From Aurantiochytrium sp. KH105 (lineage: Eukaryota > Sar > Bigyra > Thraustochytrida > Thraustochytriidae): 64,000 bases of DNA. Each line of letters opens with the position of its first letter. Position 1 is the stretch's first letter. The notes below the pieces were generated by a model. It was given only the letters and a program-made list of their open reading frames with translations, did not search any database and had not been told where the DNA came from. A program made the position numbers and the translations under genes. Where the stretch lies: the NCBI GenBank assembly GCA_003116975.1, contig BGKB01000043.1:248001-312000 (forward strand), read 5' to 3'. This document shows, in pieces, positions 1 to 9,386 of the stretch.

Positions 1-442
1 ACGCGCCTGCGGTTCACCTGGCTGGCTGTTTGTTGACAGAGTAGTAGTATGTCGTAGGATGCGTGCGCTGGATGTAGTGCCGAAGTCGTCCCAGCGAACA
101 AACAACAAACAAACGAACAAACACACAAACAACCAACCAAACAAACAAACGAACAATCAAACACAGCTTGGCGGGTGAAGGATCGAAGGCAAGCGCACAA
201 CCGCCGGCGGCAGCGGCTAGCAGGCGGAGCACGGGGCCGGCAGCGAGGATCGAACCGCGCTGGCTGCTCTCGACGATGCCAGAACGGCGGCAGTTGAGGC
301 TCGGGGGACGAGTACCTCGCAATCGAGCCCGCCGGTCCGGAGTCCTGTCCTCTCGGGTATGGAGTCCCCTTGCGCCCGTGTGAGAGACACGAACAGCCAC
401 TCGAGGTCCGGCACGAGCCACGGCGGGTACTCGATCGGTCGC

Positions 443-467
443 GATCGATCGATCGATCGATCGATCG
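443..467. repeat. (GATC)n microsatellite
   Basis: About six perfect GATC units. A second array of the same unit lies at 795-832, and a partly repeated GATCGACGAATTGATT motif follows at 481-555. Confidence 0.9.
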
Positions 468-571
468 ACCAACAGCCAGGTTGATTTGATCGACGAATTG
501 ATTGATCGACGAATTGATTTGATCAACAAATCAGCGAATCGATTGATCAGCGAATCCACCCCGATAACGTT

Positions 572-603
572 GGGCTTGGCTTGGCTTGGCTTGGCTTGGC
601 TTT
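572..603. repeat. (TTGGC)n pentanucleotide array
   Basis: About six copies of TTGGC. The same pentamer is arrayed again at 19209-19238 inside the gene desert. Confidence 0.9.
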
Positions 604-794
604 GCGCCAGCGCCTTGCGGAGTTCTCGCCACTCGAGATCTCGTCGATCTCAATCGTCGTGACGGACTCCGGCCTGCGTACTCCGGGGCCCAAGCGCAAG
701 GCAGCGCAGCGCAAAAGGTCGCCGAAGGCACTATTGCTGTGAATCCGGGGAGCCGCGATGGTCCCAAGTTGCGGTTCTGCACTGCAGCGTCTCT

Positions 795-832
795 CGATCA
801 ATCGATCGATCGATCGATCGATCGATCGATCT
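795..832. repeat. (GATC)n microsatellite
   Basis: About nine GATC units, the second copy of the array type seen at 443-467. Confidence 0.9.
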
Positions 833-1937
833 CTATCCCTTCCTCGGCGTGGCGGCCATCACATCCATCCAAACGCAAGGCATGCACGCTCGCATGGCAT
901 ACGTGTGCACTATCTATCTTCCACGCGTTGCGGGGCGCTTCGACTGCCTTGGCATGTCGCACACGGCCTCGACCGCGCGGGGCGACCGGGCTTTCCGCGC
1001 GGCCATGCTGCTAGTGCATGGCCTTTGGTTTTACAGGCAGCGATGATGGTGGGTGAGCCGCCCCACACAGTGTGTGCGCCTGCACGCGCGGATTTCACAG
1101 CGCAGCGCGGCGGCTTTCCCTGCTCTCTTTCCCCCCTCGCCCCTCCAAGTCGCTTGCCTCCCTTCCTCCCTCCCTCGACGGCGCCGCCCTAGGACTCGGC
1201 GCGACGGCCGCGCGCCGCGTCTGCAGGGAAGTACGACGGCTCGGGCGAGGGGGAGGACAAGAACCTGGGCCGGGTCCTCGCATCGAAAAACAGAGATGAA
1301 TGTCGAGCACCGCGGCGAAGACATCCATCCTTGTCCATCTGCAAAAGCACTCACTGCGCGACCGTTCGTTCATGTCTCGTCTTCACGTGACATGTCGCGA
1401 TCGATGCCGGCGAGCGAGACGCTGGCGACGGCGCTCTGCTCGGCTGCGCTTTCTTCGCAGTCAAGCGGCGAGGCAGCCTCGACGGGCATTTCGGGAGGCG
1501 ACCGGACCGGTCGCCAAGCGCTGGCTGGCGTCACCTGGATGTCCAGGCCGCCGCGTCGACGCAACCCTCGCTGCCTTGCAAGACAAGGCCCGCGCTGCTC
1601 GAGTTGCGCAAGGGGGAAAGGAAAGCCGAGCCAAGCCTCGAGGGGAAGAAAGCATTCGTGGGGTTCGAGGCGGCATTGGCGCAGGAGCTGCAGAGCAGCC
1701 AGCCTGGTCCAGAGGAGGGAAGTAAATCAACCAAAACGAGCGGCGCAGCAAAGCTTCGCGAGGAGAGGTGAAATGGTGTAAGATGAAAGATGCGCAGGCA
1801 ACAACCATGCCATGCGTTGTGTCATGGATGACGCGGAAATGATCTTCGCTGAGTCGGCAGCAATGGGGGGCCACCAGATCGACTGATGTGACTTGCATAG
1901 TTGATCATGGGGTAAAATCCGGCATTACCTCGCGTCA

Positions 1938-2610
1938 CCTTCTACAAAGCATCACTCAAATCGTGCGCGATTTCGAGCAAGAGCCAGGCATACAGAGAGG
2001 GCGTCAGCAGCACGATAGAAAGGATGAGAAGCAAGGTTATGTAGTACATTTTGAGAAATCGGGCAAAGCATCCCATCTCATCGAGTGATCTTGCGGAGAG
2101 AACCACATTCAACGAAGCAGCACCCAAATTGTGCGATTTCGAGAAGTAGTCAAGCAGACAGAGAGGGGGCATCAGCAACATGATGAAAAGAACTAGAAGC
2201 AACGATTTGCAGTGCATTCTGAGGAATCGAGCAACGCATTCCATCTCGTCGTTGGGTCTTGCGTAGACAATCGCCTTCTACGAAAAGAAAGCATCACGGG
2301 CGATTTCGAGAAGTAGCCAAGCAGACAGAGAGGGGGGCATCAGGAGCATGATCAGCATCAATTGTTCGTAGTGCACTCTGGGGAATCGAGCAAAGCATCC
2401 CATCTCATAGTGTGATCTTGCGGACGATTTCGAGAAGACACAGAGACATCAGCAGTAATGAGCAAGAACAATCTCGATCGTGCGGAGTCGACCAAAGTGG
2501 AGATATTCGTTCACTGTCGAAAGGTAAACAAGCTCGACAAGGAAGAACAAGAAGCAAAGATTCGCAAAAAGATAGCTCACGGTGATTCGAGCAAAGTTCA
2601 TGCATGCGGG
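1938..2610. repeat. Degenerate tandem repeat, four copies of about 125-165 bp
   Basis: Four diverged copies start near 1967, 2132, 2299 and 2422. Each opens with CGATTTCGAG, continues through CAGAGAGGG and CATCAGCA-like blocks to an AGAAGCAA block, then ATCGAGCAAAGCATCCCATC and GATCTTGCGG. The last copy is the most decayed and runs to about 2600. On the minus strand two copies stay open and encode leucine-rich hydrophobic segments, but there is no continuous gene. The array sits directly beyond the stop codon of the eEF1B gene, so it is in its 3' flank or 3' UTR. Confidence 0.8.
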
Positions 2611-2649
2611 AACGCAAACAAAAGCAGGAGGCAGACAAAGTTAAAGGAC

Positions 2650-3198
2650 TTAGACCTTGCTCATGGCCTGGACGTCAATGGACTGGATGAGGTCGCCGTA
2701 CTTCTCCTCGATGAGGTCGCTGAGACCGTCGACACCCATGAGGTCATCGTAGACGACAGCGGAGATGGCGAGCTTCTTGATGCCAAAGGCAACGGGGAGA
2801 AGCTTGTGCTCCTTGCCCCAGTTCTGGATACCCTCGTGCTCGAACTTCTTGATGCCCTTGGCGAGGACCTCGAGGTCGGTCTCGGCGTCGTACGGCTTGA
2901 CCTCGAGCACGATGAGCGAGCGCTCACCCTTGCCCTTGCCGGCCTTGCGGGCGGCCTTCTCGGCAGCCATCTTCTCGGCGAGAGCCTTCTCGGCCTCCTC
3001 GTCGTCCTCGCCAAAGAGGTCAAAGTCATCGTCATCCTCCTCCTCGGTGGCGGCGGGCTTGGCGTCCGAGGCGGCGGCGGGCTTGGCGCCGCCCTCGAAC
3101 TTGGCCGGGTCGTCCTTGAGGGAGATGGCGCTGAAGAGCTCCGTCTGGCGCACCTCCACGTTGTCCTGGAGGGGCGCGTCGTAGTTGGTCTCCGACAT
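2650..3198 (-). CDS. EEF1B: Translation elongation factor 1-beta/delta (eEF1B GEF subunit)
   Basis: This is the guanine-nucleotide exchange subunit that reloads eEF1A with GTP during translation elongation. The 182-residue product has the family layout: a variable Ala/Lys-rich start, an acidic segment with the hallmark DDFDLFGEDDEEAE (about 58-71), a charged linker, then the C-terminal GEF domain (about 92-182) with LIVLEVKPYDAETDL, WGKEHKLLPVAFGIKKL and SIDVQAMSKV at the end. It starts at the only in-frame ATG before the conserved region (3198). Most eEF1B-beta proteins are about 210-230 residues and carry an N-terminal GST-C-like domain that binds eEF1B-gamma. That domain is absent here unless an upstream exon supplies it. 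The gene faces the next gene across a 576-bp spacer. Confidence 0.95.
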   Translation of the reverse strand: MSETNYDAPLQDNVEVRQTELFSAISLKDDPAKFEGGAKPAAASDAKPAATEEEDDDDFDLFGEDDEEAEKALAEKMAAEKAARKAGKGKGERSLIVLEVKPYDAETDLEVLAKGIKKFEHEGIQNWGKEHKLLPVAFGIKKLAISAVVYDDLMGVDGLSDLIEEKYGDLIQSIDVQAMSKV

Positions 3199-3774
3199 CT
3201 TGGCGAGTCTGTCTTGCGGACTGAGCGGCGCGGGTGCTTGCGTTTCTGCTGCGAGCGGAAGGGCTGCGGCGACGTGCGTCGGCTCTGGCTTCTTTGCGGT
3301 CTGCCGCGCCGCGACCGCGTGCGTATCCTCGCCGCCACTCGCGAACTCGTGGTTTCCAAGATTCTTCGCGATCGCCTACCCGACCCCGTGACAATCAAAA
3401 CCCGAAGACACGAAGATGCCCTGGAATCTGTTACAGTCACATCGCCGAGTGTCGTGTAGTAAAGAACGAGAAGGAACGGTAACGTCTGACCTCTCAACGA
3501 ACGAACGGTCTAAAGAACGTTACCGAATAAGCGGTTTCGCTTCTTCCGGAGAAAAAATAAATAAAAAATAAAGGCAACGGGAAACATCTTGGCGAGCGCG
3601 CGGCCGACCGCGGCATCGCGGGGATAAAGAGAAGTCGCTGTCGCTGGCAGTGACTGCGAGGGAGTGTGCCCTCTCCTTTCTGTGTTTGGTCGCCACTTCT
3701 TGTGCAAAAGTATTCGCTTCGTTGCGCCTGCATAACCAAGCTTTTCGCCTCGAAAGACCGACTCGTCGAGCAAG
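3199..3774. promoter_or_regulatory. Divergent promoter region, eEF1B and the 171-residue gene
   Basis: The 576-bp spacer lies between two genes transcribed away from each other, so it must hold both promoters and leaders. It is GC-rich next to eEF1B and AT-richer around 3540-3580. I see no canonical TATA box or other factor site that I would name. Confidence 0.5.
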
Positions 3775-4290
3775 ATGGAGCGCGTCAAGGGCGTGCTCGA
3801 GGCGTTGCAAAAGGACAAGAACCTGCAGGAGGACCTCCGCGATAAAGATGTTCTTGCCGCCATCGACCATTGGACCGGTAGGAACCGTCTCTCCACGGAA
3901 GAGGCCTCGCGGAGATTCGAGGAAAATGGTCGCGTCCGCCAGGTCATGTCCAAGTTGCAGCGGCTCCAGGCAGAGTCCCAAGCCGCAGGCATTGGTGTCC
4001 CAATCATGGCATTACTTGCCGGGAGCACGGACCCCTTTCATGGCGTACCCAAAGCACCTCCCAAGAAAAGCGCTGCAAAAGACAAGGCCAAGAATGCATC
4101 GATGCAGCAGCCACCAGGAAATGACACTGCAACAGTATCAAGCGATGCATCAAGCGACGTGTCAAGCGACGCCGGGTGGCTCGAGCTGTCCCCAAGCAAG
4201 GTAGCCGGCTGGTGGGCGGTGCAAATTGCAATTATAGCTGCGCTCTTTAATCAATGGGGAGATTGGGGTCAGGCAGGCGCCCAGACTTGA
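3775..4290 (+). CDS. Hypothetical 171-residue protein with a C-terminal hydrophobic segment
   Basis: I do not recognise this protein. The first 70 residues are charged and predicted helical (MERVKGVLEALQKDKNLQED, then a conserved-looking RLSTEEASRRFEENGRVRQV). The middle (about 90-140) is low-complexity Lys/Ala then Ser/Asp. Residues about 147-165 (WWAVQIAIIAALFNQW) form a Trp-flanked hydrophobic stretch that could anchor it in a membrane. The ATG at 3775 follows a long in-frame stop-rich leader and is the natural start. The last 44 bp of coding sequence, including the hydrophobic tail, overlap the 3' end of the lipin gene on the other strand. The overlap is tail to tail, so it is read in both directions. 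Confidence 0.7.
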   Translation: MERVKGVLEALQKDKNLQEDLRDKDVLAAIDHWTGRNRLSTEEASRRFEENGRVRQVMSKLQRLQAESQAAGIGVPIMALLAGSTDPFHGVPKAPPKKSAAKDKAKNASMQQPPGNDTATVSSDASSDVSSDAGWLELSPSKVAGWWAVQIAIIAALFNQWGDWGQAGAQT

Positions 4291-7249
4291 TGAGGTCGAT
4301 GCGCTCCATAATAACCTTGACAAGTCGCGGGTCGCTGTAATTGGTCCAGCGCTCGCGGAACTCGTCGGCAACTTGAACCCTCGAGTCGGTGCCGATAATG
4401 AAGATCGTCACAGGTGGCGCGCCCACTGCGCGGTACGCCACGGCATCCGTATCCTTGTTTCCAAAGGTGGCGAGAAAAACGGGATACCGCCGAATGTCGC
4501 GCCCAGCGTTCGTGAAGCAGTCGCGCAGCTGCGAGAGCATTTCAGTTTTGAAGACGTGCGAGGACCTATCGACAACCTCGCGCCGAAAGCTCGACGTCAA
4601 GTTCGTCGTGTCAGTGATAATCGGGCCTGGTGGCAGCTGTCGCATCGTCATGCTCGACGATGAAACGGGCTGCTCTAACTCATAAATGTATGATCGTGTG
4701 TCGTTGATGAGATTGAGCGGGCGCGCCGTCAGGTACATGATGTGCGCATTTGTTTCGTCAATGAGGTGATTGTAGAGGAAGCAAACGCCGGGATGCGCGT
4801 GCCCCTTCTTCCAGCCCATGCGCGCGCCCAAGACACCGTTGATCATGCCGCCCACATCCGAACGCGTAATGGTGCCGTCAATGTCCGAAACGACAATCGA
4901 GTCTGACGAATCCCATAGCCAAAAGAGGGCCTCGACGTAGTTGAGGCGATATTCTCCGTTGGCCGTGTATCGGTGCTCGAACTTGAGCTTGTGCGGCCCG
5001 AGCTCGTCCAAAAGGCTCGTCACGTTACCCAGGACCTCTGGATCCGGTGCCAACTTTCCGGACGGAAATTGAGCCTTGCCACCATCGCCAATCTCCATGG
5101 TGAAGCGGACGCGATCATCCAGGAGCACATCTACCGTATCGCCTCGTGCCTCGAACTTTCCGCTTCGGCCCGTGAAGCGAACGTTAAAGTTTGTTGTAAA
5201 AATCTCGCCGGTGTCCTTGGAGCGGACACCGACGACATCGGTGGCATATCCATTTCTGCGCAGAATGGGCTGCGAGCTGTATTGGCGCTGTTCTTGATGC
5301 ATGGGAGCGTTTGCCGGCATAGATGCTGTAGTTCGGATTCGATTCAGATCCGCCATGGACCCGCGCCACGCCGAGCCCGACATCTGCGGAGGCAGTGGCG
5401 GCGAGGAAGCCCGGGATTGGCCTGACGATTGCATCGAAGCTGGCGGCGGTGGTGGTGGTGGCGGCGGCGGTGGTGCCATGGTCGCCGTCTGGTGTCCCAT
5501 AAAAGGCTCGAGCGGCTTTGCGCGAATGCTCACGGGCCGCCGTGGAGCAATAGGCGGCGGCGGGGGCTGTTCTGAAAACAATGCAGACTCGGACGCAGCA
5601 GAGGTAGGAAACGTCGAGGTTGTTGGCGGGCGGCGTTGCGGAGGACTTGCGTCAAAGTCCCCACCACCCTCGTTAAGATTGTCGTTGGCTGAGACTTGCC
5701 TACCTACATGAATCCCCACGGCACCACCCGAGGCATGGCCTGTGTCCAAATCCACCTTGACAAGATGCTGCGCCTTTGCGTCTGCTTCGGAATAATCTAG
5801 CTGAGCGACAGGCGCACTCGCTCGAAGATTTGCCGGCACAGTCGTGTCAACCGGTTGCCTAGTGCGCTCAATGTAGTTCATTGGAGTGAGACCAATTTCG
5901 CGCGTGCGGAGGTTCTCAGCCCAGATCCATCCAGACTCGGGCTTGCGTCCGCCTCGATTCGGAACCTGACGAAGATGGTCTTGCGACGCAAAGCTGAGCT
6001 CGTCTGGATGACGTCGCGAAAAGTCATACTGGGCAACAAAGACTTGCATGGATTGAGCGCGTCCACGTCCCGGTGGGTCACGTTGCGGGACGATCGGCGA
6101 GGGCGATGCCATTGAGGTTGGGGCCGTTGGCCGTTCCTCGGAGGCTTCCACCTCGTCTTTTTTCACCGGAGCCGGAGGGCGATCCGAGCTTGATACGGGG
6201 CGGTGTGGACGTTCCGGCTTTTGCCTTTGATGAGGCAGCGTGCGCGGACGCGCCTTGACATGCTGATGGGGAGCATAGCGATTCGCATGGCCCACTGCGC
6301 TTGCGCCGTGCCTCCCAGATTTCGCTTCATGCGCATGACGGTCTGGGTGTGTGGGAGCGGCAGCAGCCTGCTGGTGAGCCGATGTAACTGCGGCATCTCC
6401 CAAAGGGTGAATGTTCAAGGTGCGACCTTCGGGCACGTCAACGACGGAGCTTGCTCCCGAACTACTGCTGATTGTGCTCGCCGTTGTCGCCGTGGTTAAA
6501 GTTGACGAAGAGGCCTGAAGCTGGGGTTGATTCTCAAACGCTGCGGCAAGAGCCGAGACACTAGAGCCTGACTTTGGACGTTCCTTTGCTTGCGAAGATG
6601 GTTGCGAGTTTGCGCTTGTTTGGGACACGAAGCTTTCACGAGTTGCAGCAGCAGCAGCAGCAGTAGCAGCAGTGGCTCCTGGAACGCCACCCCCCAAAGA
6701 TGCCTTTCTGGCGCGTGCCGCCGAAGCGTTCAATTCTTTCGGGAGCGGGTGGCCGGTGGTCTGATTCGAGCTTGTCATGACGTGCTGTGCTGGGACGTGA
6801 GCGCTGATCTTATCCTTTGGGCTTGGCATGGATGCAGCTCTCTCATTCGAGCTTTGATCAAAGAGCGCTGCCCGTTGAGCGACACTGAGGCTCTTGGATC
6901 CCACGTCTTCGCTCACGGATCTCGGAGCTGCAACCCCAGAACTGGCGGCACGGTCTGCACCGTGACTACTAGTTGCTGCTTGCGGGGTTGCCGGTGCTGT
7001 CAAACCGGAGGCCATCGAGTTCTGAGACTCGCCGCCAAGCTCGTTGGCCGCGACATGCTGCCACTTCCCATTCAACAGTTTCCACTCGGTCTTGCCGCCT
7101 GGTGTCGGCGACGTCGCCATGACCACACGCAGGTAATGCTGCTGCTGCTGCTGCTGCTGCCGCCGCCAGCGTCCACGCTGCGCTGCGAGAGCCCCTGCGT
7201 CTCGCCACGCCCTCGGAGCGGTCCTCACGCGCGCAGCGAGGACCAGCAT
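4247..7249 (-). CDS. Lipin-type phosphatidate phosphatase with SH3 domain (SH3 / N-LIP / LNS2)
   Basis: Lipins dephosphorylate phosphatidic acid to diacylglycerol, the committed step toward triacylglycerol. The C-terminal LNS2 domain (about 775-990 of 1000) contains the Mg-dependent HAD motif DIDGT (about 788-792) followed by ITRSDVGG, then LYNHLIDE, YLTARPLNLINDTRSY and FGNKDTDAVAYRAVG, all as in active lipins. Just upstream (about 666-735) is an N-LIP-like block (VRSKDTGEIFTTNFNVRF, then EIGDGGKAQF). Residues about 400-465 read as an SH3 domain (FVAQYDF, ELSF, SGWIWAEN, GLTPMNYIE), and a run of prolines sits near 590-600. The rest is disordered, Ser/Ala-rich. Canonical lipins begin with N-LIP and have no SH3. 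The start is uncertain: an ATG at 7120 (MATSPTPGGK) avoids a CAG-encoded polyglutamine leader and may be better than 7249. Confidence 0.9.
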   Translation of the reverse strand: MLVLAARVRTAPRAWRDAGALAAQRGRWRRQQQQQQQHYLRVVMATSPTPGGKTEWKLLNGKWQHVAANELGGESQNSMASGLTAPATPQAATSSHGADRAASSGVAAPRSVSEDVGSKSLSVAQRAALFDQSSNERAASMPSPKDKISAHVPAQHVMTSSNQTTGHPLPKELNASAARARKASLGGGVPGATAATAAAAAATRESFVSQTSANSQPSSQAKERPKSGSSVSALAAAFENQPQLQASSSTLTTATTASTISSSSGASSVVDVPEGRTLNIHPLGDAAVTSAHQQAAAAPTHPDRHAHEAKSGRHGASAVGHANRYAPHQHVKARPRTLPHQRQKPERPHRPVSSSDRPPAPVKKDEVEASEERPTAPTSMASPSPIVPQRDPPGRGRAQSMQVFVAQYDFSRRHPDELSFASQDHLRQVPNRGGRKPESGWIWAENLRTREIGLTPMNYIERTRQPVDTTVPANLRASAPVAQLDYSEADAKAQHLVKVDLDTGHASGGAVGIHVGRQVSANDNLNEGGGDFDASPPQRRPPTTSTFPTSAASESALFSEQPPPPPIAPRRPVSIRAKPLEPFMGHQTATMAPPPPPPPPPPPASMQSSGQSRASSPPLPPQMSGSAWRGSMADLNRIRTTASMPANAPMHQEQRQYSSQPILRRNGYATDVVGVRSKDTGEIFTTNFNVRFTGRSGKFEARGDTVDVLLDDRVRFTMEIGDGGKAQFPSGKLAPDPEVLGNVTSLLDELGPHKLKFEHRYTANGEYRLNYVEALFWLWDSSDSIVVSDIDGTITRSDVGGMINGVLGARMGWKKGHAHPGVCFLYNHLIDETNAHIMYLTARPLNLINDTRSYIYELEQPVSSSSMTMRQLPPGPIITDTTNLTSSFRREVVDRSSHVFKTEMLSQLRDCFTNAGRDIRRYPVFLATFGNKDTDAVAYRAVGAPPVTIFIIGTDSRVQVADEFRERWTNYSDPRLVKVIMERIDLIKSGRLPDPNLPID

Positions 7250-7954
7250 TCAATCCACCCGAGTTGGACGAACTTCGTTTGCCTAGCTTGTCGCTTGCTT
7301 GCAAGAACAAACAAGAGCGGGAGATGAAAAAAAAAGTAAAGTAAAGAACAGAAACAGCGATCATGGAACTTGTCGAGGCGCGCGAATTCGGATCAGCTCA
7401 AGCCGTCAGCCATGGCCGAAAGAAGGTCTTTGCAGGCGGCAAGAACAGGGTGTTTGTTGAAAGTAATCGCTTACGAAGGAAGACCTTTTCGGGGCCGAAA
7501 GCTCACGACGTCCTCATTCGCTTCTTATCATGATGTTCATCTCCAAATCATCTTTTGTCGTGCAGACTCTGGGATCCTTTCCTTTCCCTATCCATTCCTC
7601 TTTGTTTCCGCCGTCGACCGGCCGAGTCGTCTTCCCTGTCAGTTCCATCTGCAACGCGAAGAAGAGCACGGGCATCAGCTTGATTGATTGCGGCTTGGAA
7701 AAAGATCCAAAGATTAGCGAAGATTAGACAAGATTAGATTAGAAGCGGTGACGGGCTCGCAGAGCCCTGGGCGTCCGAGACGGCAGCAGGCAAGCGGGGC
7801 CTCGTGCGGACGCGCTCGGGACTCGCGCCCGCGGAGAGACAGACCTCCTCGCAGGCGAGGCAACCCGCGTCGTGCCGGCGAGCAAGGAAAGCTCGCGAGA
7901 AAAGTAAAGAAAGACAGTTCATCGCGGCGCGGCAGCTGACGCTCGCTCGCGCGG

Positions 7955-7994
<40 letters not shown>

Positions 7995-8056
7995 CAACAA
8001 ACGAGTGGAAGCGCCGAAGCGCGCCGAAGCGCGCGAGGGAGCAGCGGTGAGCAAAG
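7250..8056. promoter_or_regulatory. Divergent promoter region, lipin and VPS26
   Basis: This 807-bp spacer separates the lipin gene (-) and VPS26 (+). It ends in a (GGCA)n array (7953-7996) only about 60 bp before the VPS26 ATG, so the repeat is probably in the 5' UTR. AGATTAGA-like units are repeated at 7711-7740. I see no gene in it. Confidence 0.5.
7953..7996. repeat. (GGCA)n microsatellite in the VPS26 leader
   Basis: Eleven perfect GGCA units end about 60 bp upstream of the VPS26 start codon. Confidence 0.95.
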
Positions 8057-8950
8057 ATGAACTTCCTCGGGTTCGGCAACTCGGCGAGCTTCGTGCTCAA
8101 GTTCACAAGCGCAATCAGAGGCCGGCCGACGAAAAAGATCAAACATGAGGACGGCGGCGTGGAGGAGCTTGTTATCTTCCAGGGCCACGAACCGATTCAA
8201 GGCGAGGTGACGGTGATTCCCAAGGGTAAAAAACTCGAGCACGTTGGCATTAAAGTCGAGCTCATTGGTCAGATTGAAATGCTGCATGACCCGAGTCGCA
8301 ACTCCGAGTTTACTTCGCTCGTCAGTGAACTCGACTCGCCAGGCCTTTTGTACAACGAAAAGACGTATGGCTTTAACTTTGCAAACGTCCCGAAACAATA
8401 CGAGTCTTATCGGGGCTTGAATGTTCGTCTGCGGTACTTTTTGCGCGTCACCGTGACCAAGCCGTACGGGACGTCAACCAAGGAGCACGAGTTCTGGGTA
8501 CAAAACGTGCAGCCGGAGCCGGAGATTAACAACTCGATCAAAATGGAGGTGGGCATCGAGGAGTGCCTCCATATTGAGTTCGAGTACCAAAAGTCCAAGT
8601 ATCATCCGAATGAAGCGGTCGTTGGTAAAATTTACTTTATGCTTGTGCGCATCAAGATCAAGTACATGGAGCTTGGCATCATGCGTCGCGAATCGACAGG
8701 AACCGGTGACAACATGGTGACGGACTCAGATAAGCTCACCAAATTTGAAATCATGGACGGGTGCCCCGTGCGCGGCGAAGCGATTCCGGTTCGCCTCTTT
8801 CTTTCCGATAGCAACTTGACGCCAACGTACGAAAATGTCAACAACCAATTCTCGGTGCGCTACTTTCTCAACTTAGTTCTCGTTGATCAAGAAGAGCGAA
8901 GCTACTTCAAGCAGCAAGAGATTACTGTCTGGAGAAAAGATTTGGGTTGA
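8057..8950 (+). CDS. VPS26: Retromer subunit Vps26
   Basis: Vps26 is the arrestin-fold subunit of the retromer cargo-selective trimer (Vps26-Vps29-Vps35), which recycles sorting receptors from endosomes to the Golgi. The 297-residue product is collinear with the family from end to end: the N-terminal arrestin lobe with HEPIQGEVTVIPKGKKLEH, IKVELIGQIE, ELDSPGLLY and SYRGLNVRLRYFLRVTV, then the C-terminal lobe with IEECLHIEFEYQKSKYH, ELGIMRRESTG and EIMDGCPVRGEAIPVRLFL, ending FSVRYFLNLVLVDQEERSYF. Nothing essential is missing. Animal and yeast proteins are slightly longer only in the C-terminal tail. The ATG at 8057 is the start of the conserved MNFLGF N-terminus. Confidence 0.98.
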   Translation: MNFLGFGNSASFVLKFTSAIRGRPTKKIKHEDGGVEELVIFQGHEPIQGEVTVIPKGKKLEHVGIKVELIGQIEMLHDPSRNSEFTSLVSELDSPGLLYNEKTYGFNFANVPKQYESYRGLNVRLRYFLRVTVTKPYGTSTKEHEFWVQNVQPEPEINNSIKMEVGIEECLHIEFEYQKSKYHPNEAVVGKIYFMLVRIKIKYMELGIMRRESTGTGDNMVTDSDKLTKFEIMDGCPVRGEAIPVRLFLSDSNLTPTYENVNNQFSVRYFLNLVLVDQEERSYFKQQEITVWRKDLG

Positions 8951-9386
8951 AAGGAAGTGAGGCTAGTATCAAGGTCAGAAAGCTCTTCACATGTACAGGA
9001 AGAAGCATCCGGTTCGTCCATCTCGCGACTTCTTTCCTTCTAACCTTCCCTCTCCAAAAACAAACAAACAAACAACATTTTTCTCTTTTTCTGACTGTGA
9101 ATTGTGAGCGAGCAAGCTTGGCGCATTGCGTTGAGATTCGAAGCTTGCTCTCATTTGGTCTTGAATCGGCGCACAGTACAAAGGTTAGACGCGAAAGGGC
9201 ACGAAAAGAGGGTCGGTCGTCCAGGAAATCGAAAGCTCGATGCCTCAATCGTTTGACCAAAAGAGACTTCCTCAAAACTAGTTCCTCCTTAGCATAGATT
9301 GCGAAGATGGCTCAAGACAAAAGCAAGAAAAAGACTTTGACGATGAGTGTAAACATAAAAGATGAACTTTTTATTCAGATCGATTA
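8951..9386. other. Convergent spacer between VPS26 and the Cys-rich membrane protein
   Basis: The 436 bp separate two genes that end toward each other. It is AT-richer than the coding DNA, with an AAAC-rich tract at about 9057-9077. No ORF of interest is present; it should hold both 3' UTRs. Confidence 0.5.

Larger units (their letters stand above)
1..1937. other. Region without a supportable gene, simple-repeat rich
   Basis: No ORF here has a recognisable domain, and the open frames on both strands look like by-products of GC-rich sequence. What is visible is an AAAC-rich tract (about 95-163), two GATC arrays (443-467 and 795-832), loosely repeated GATCGACGAATTGATT-like units (481-555), and a TTGGC array (572-603). 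Distal promoter or intergenic DNA is the plainest reading. Confidence 0.5.

Noticed and set aside
1942-2244. Minus-strand hydrophobic repeat protein over the tandem repeat
   Set aside because: Only two of four copies stay open, with no conserved start or signal. It is more likely a by-product of the repeat sequence.
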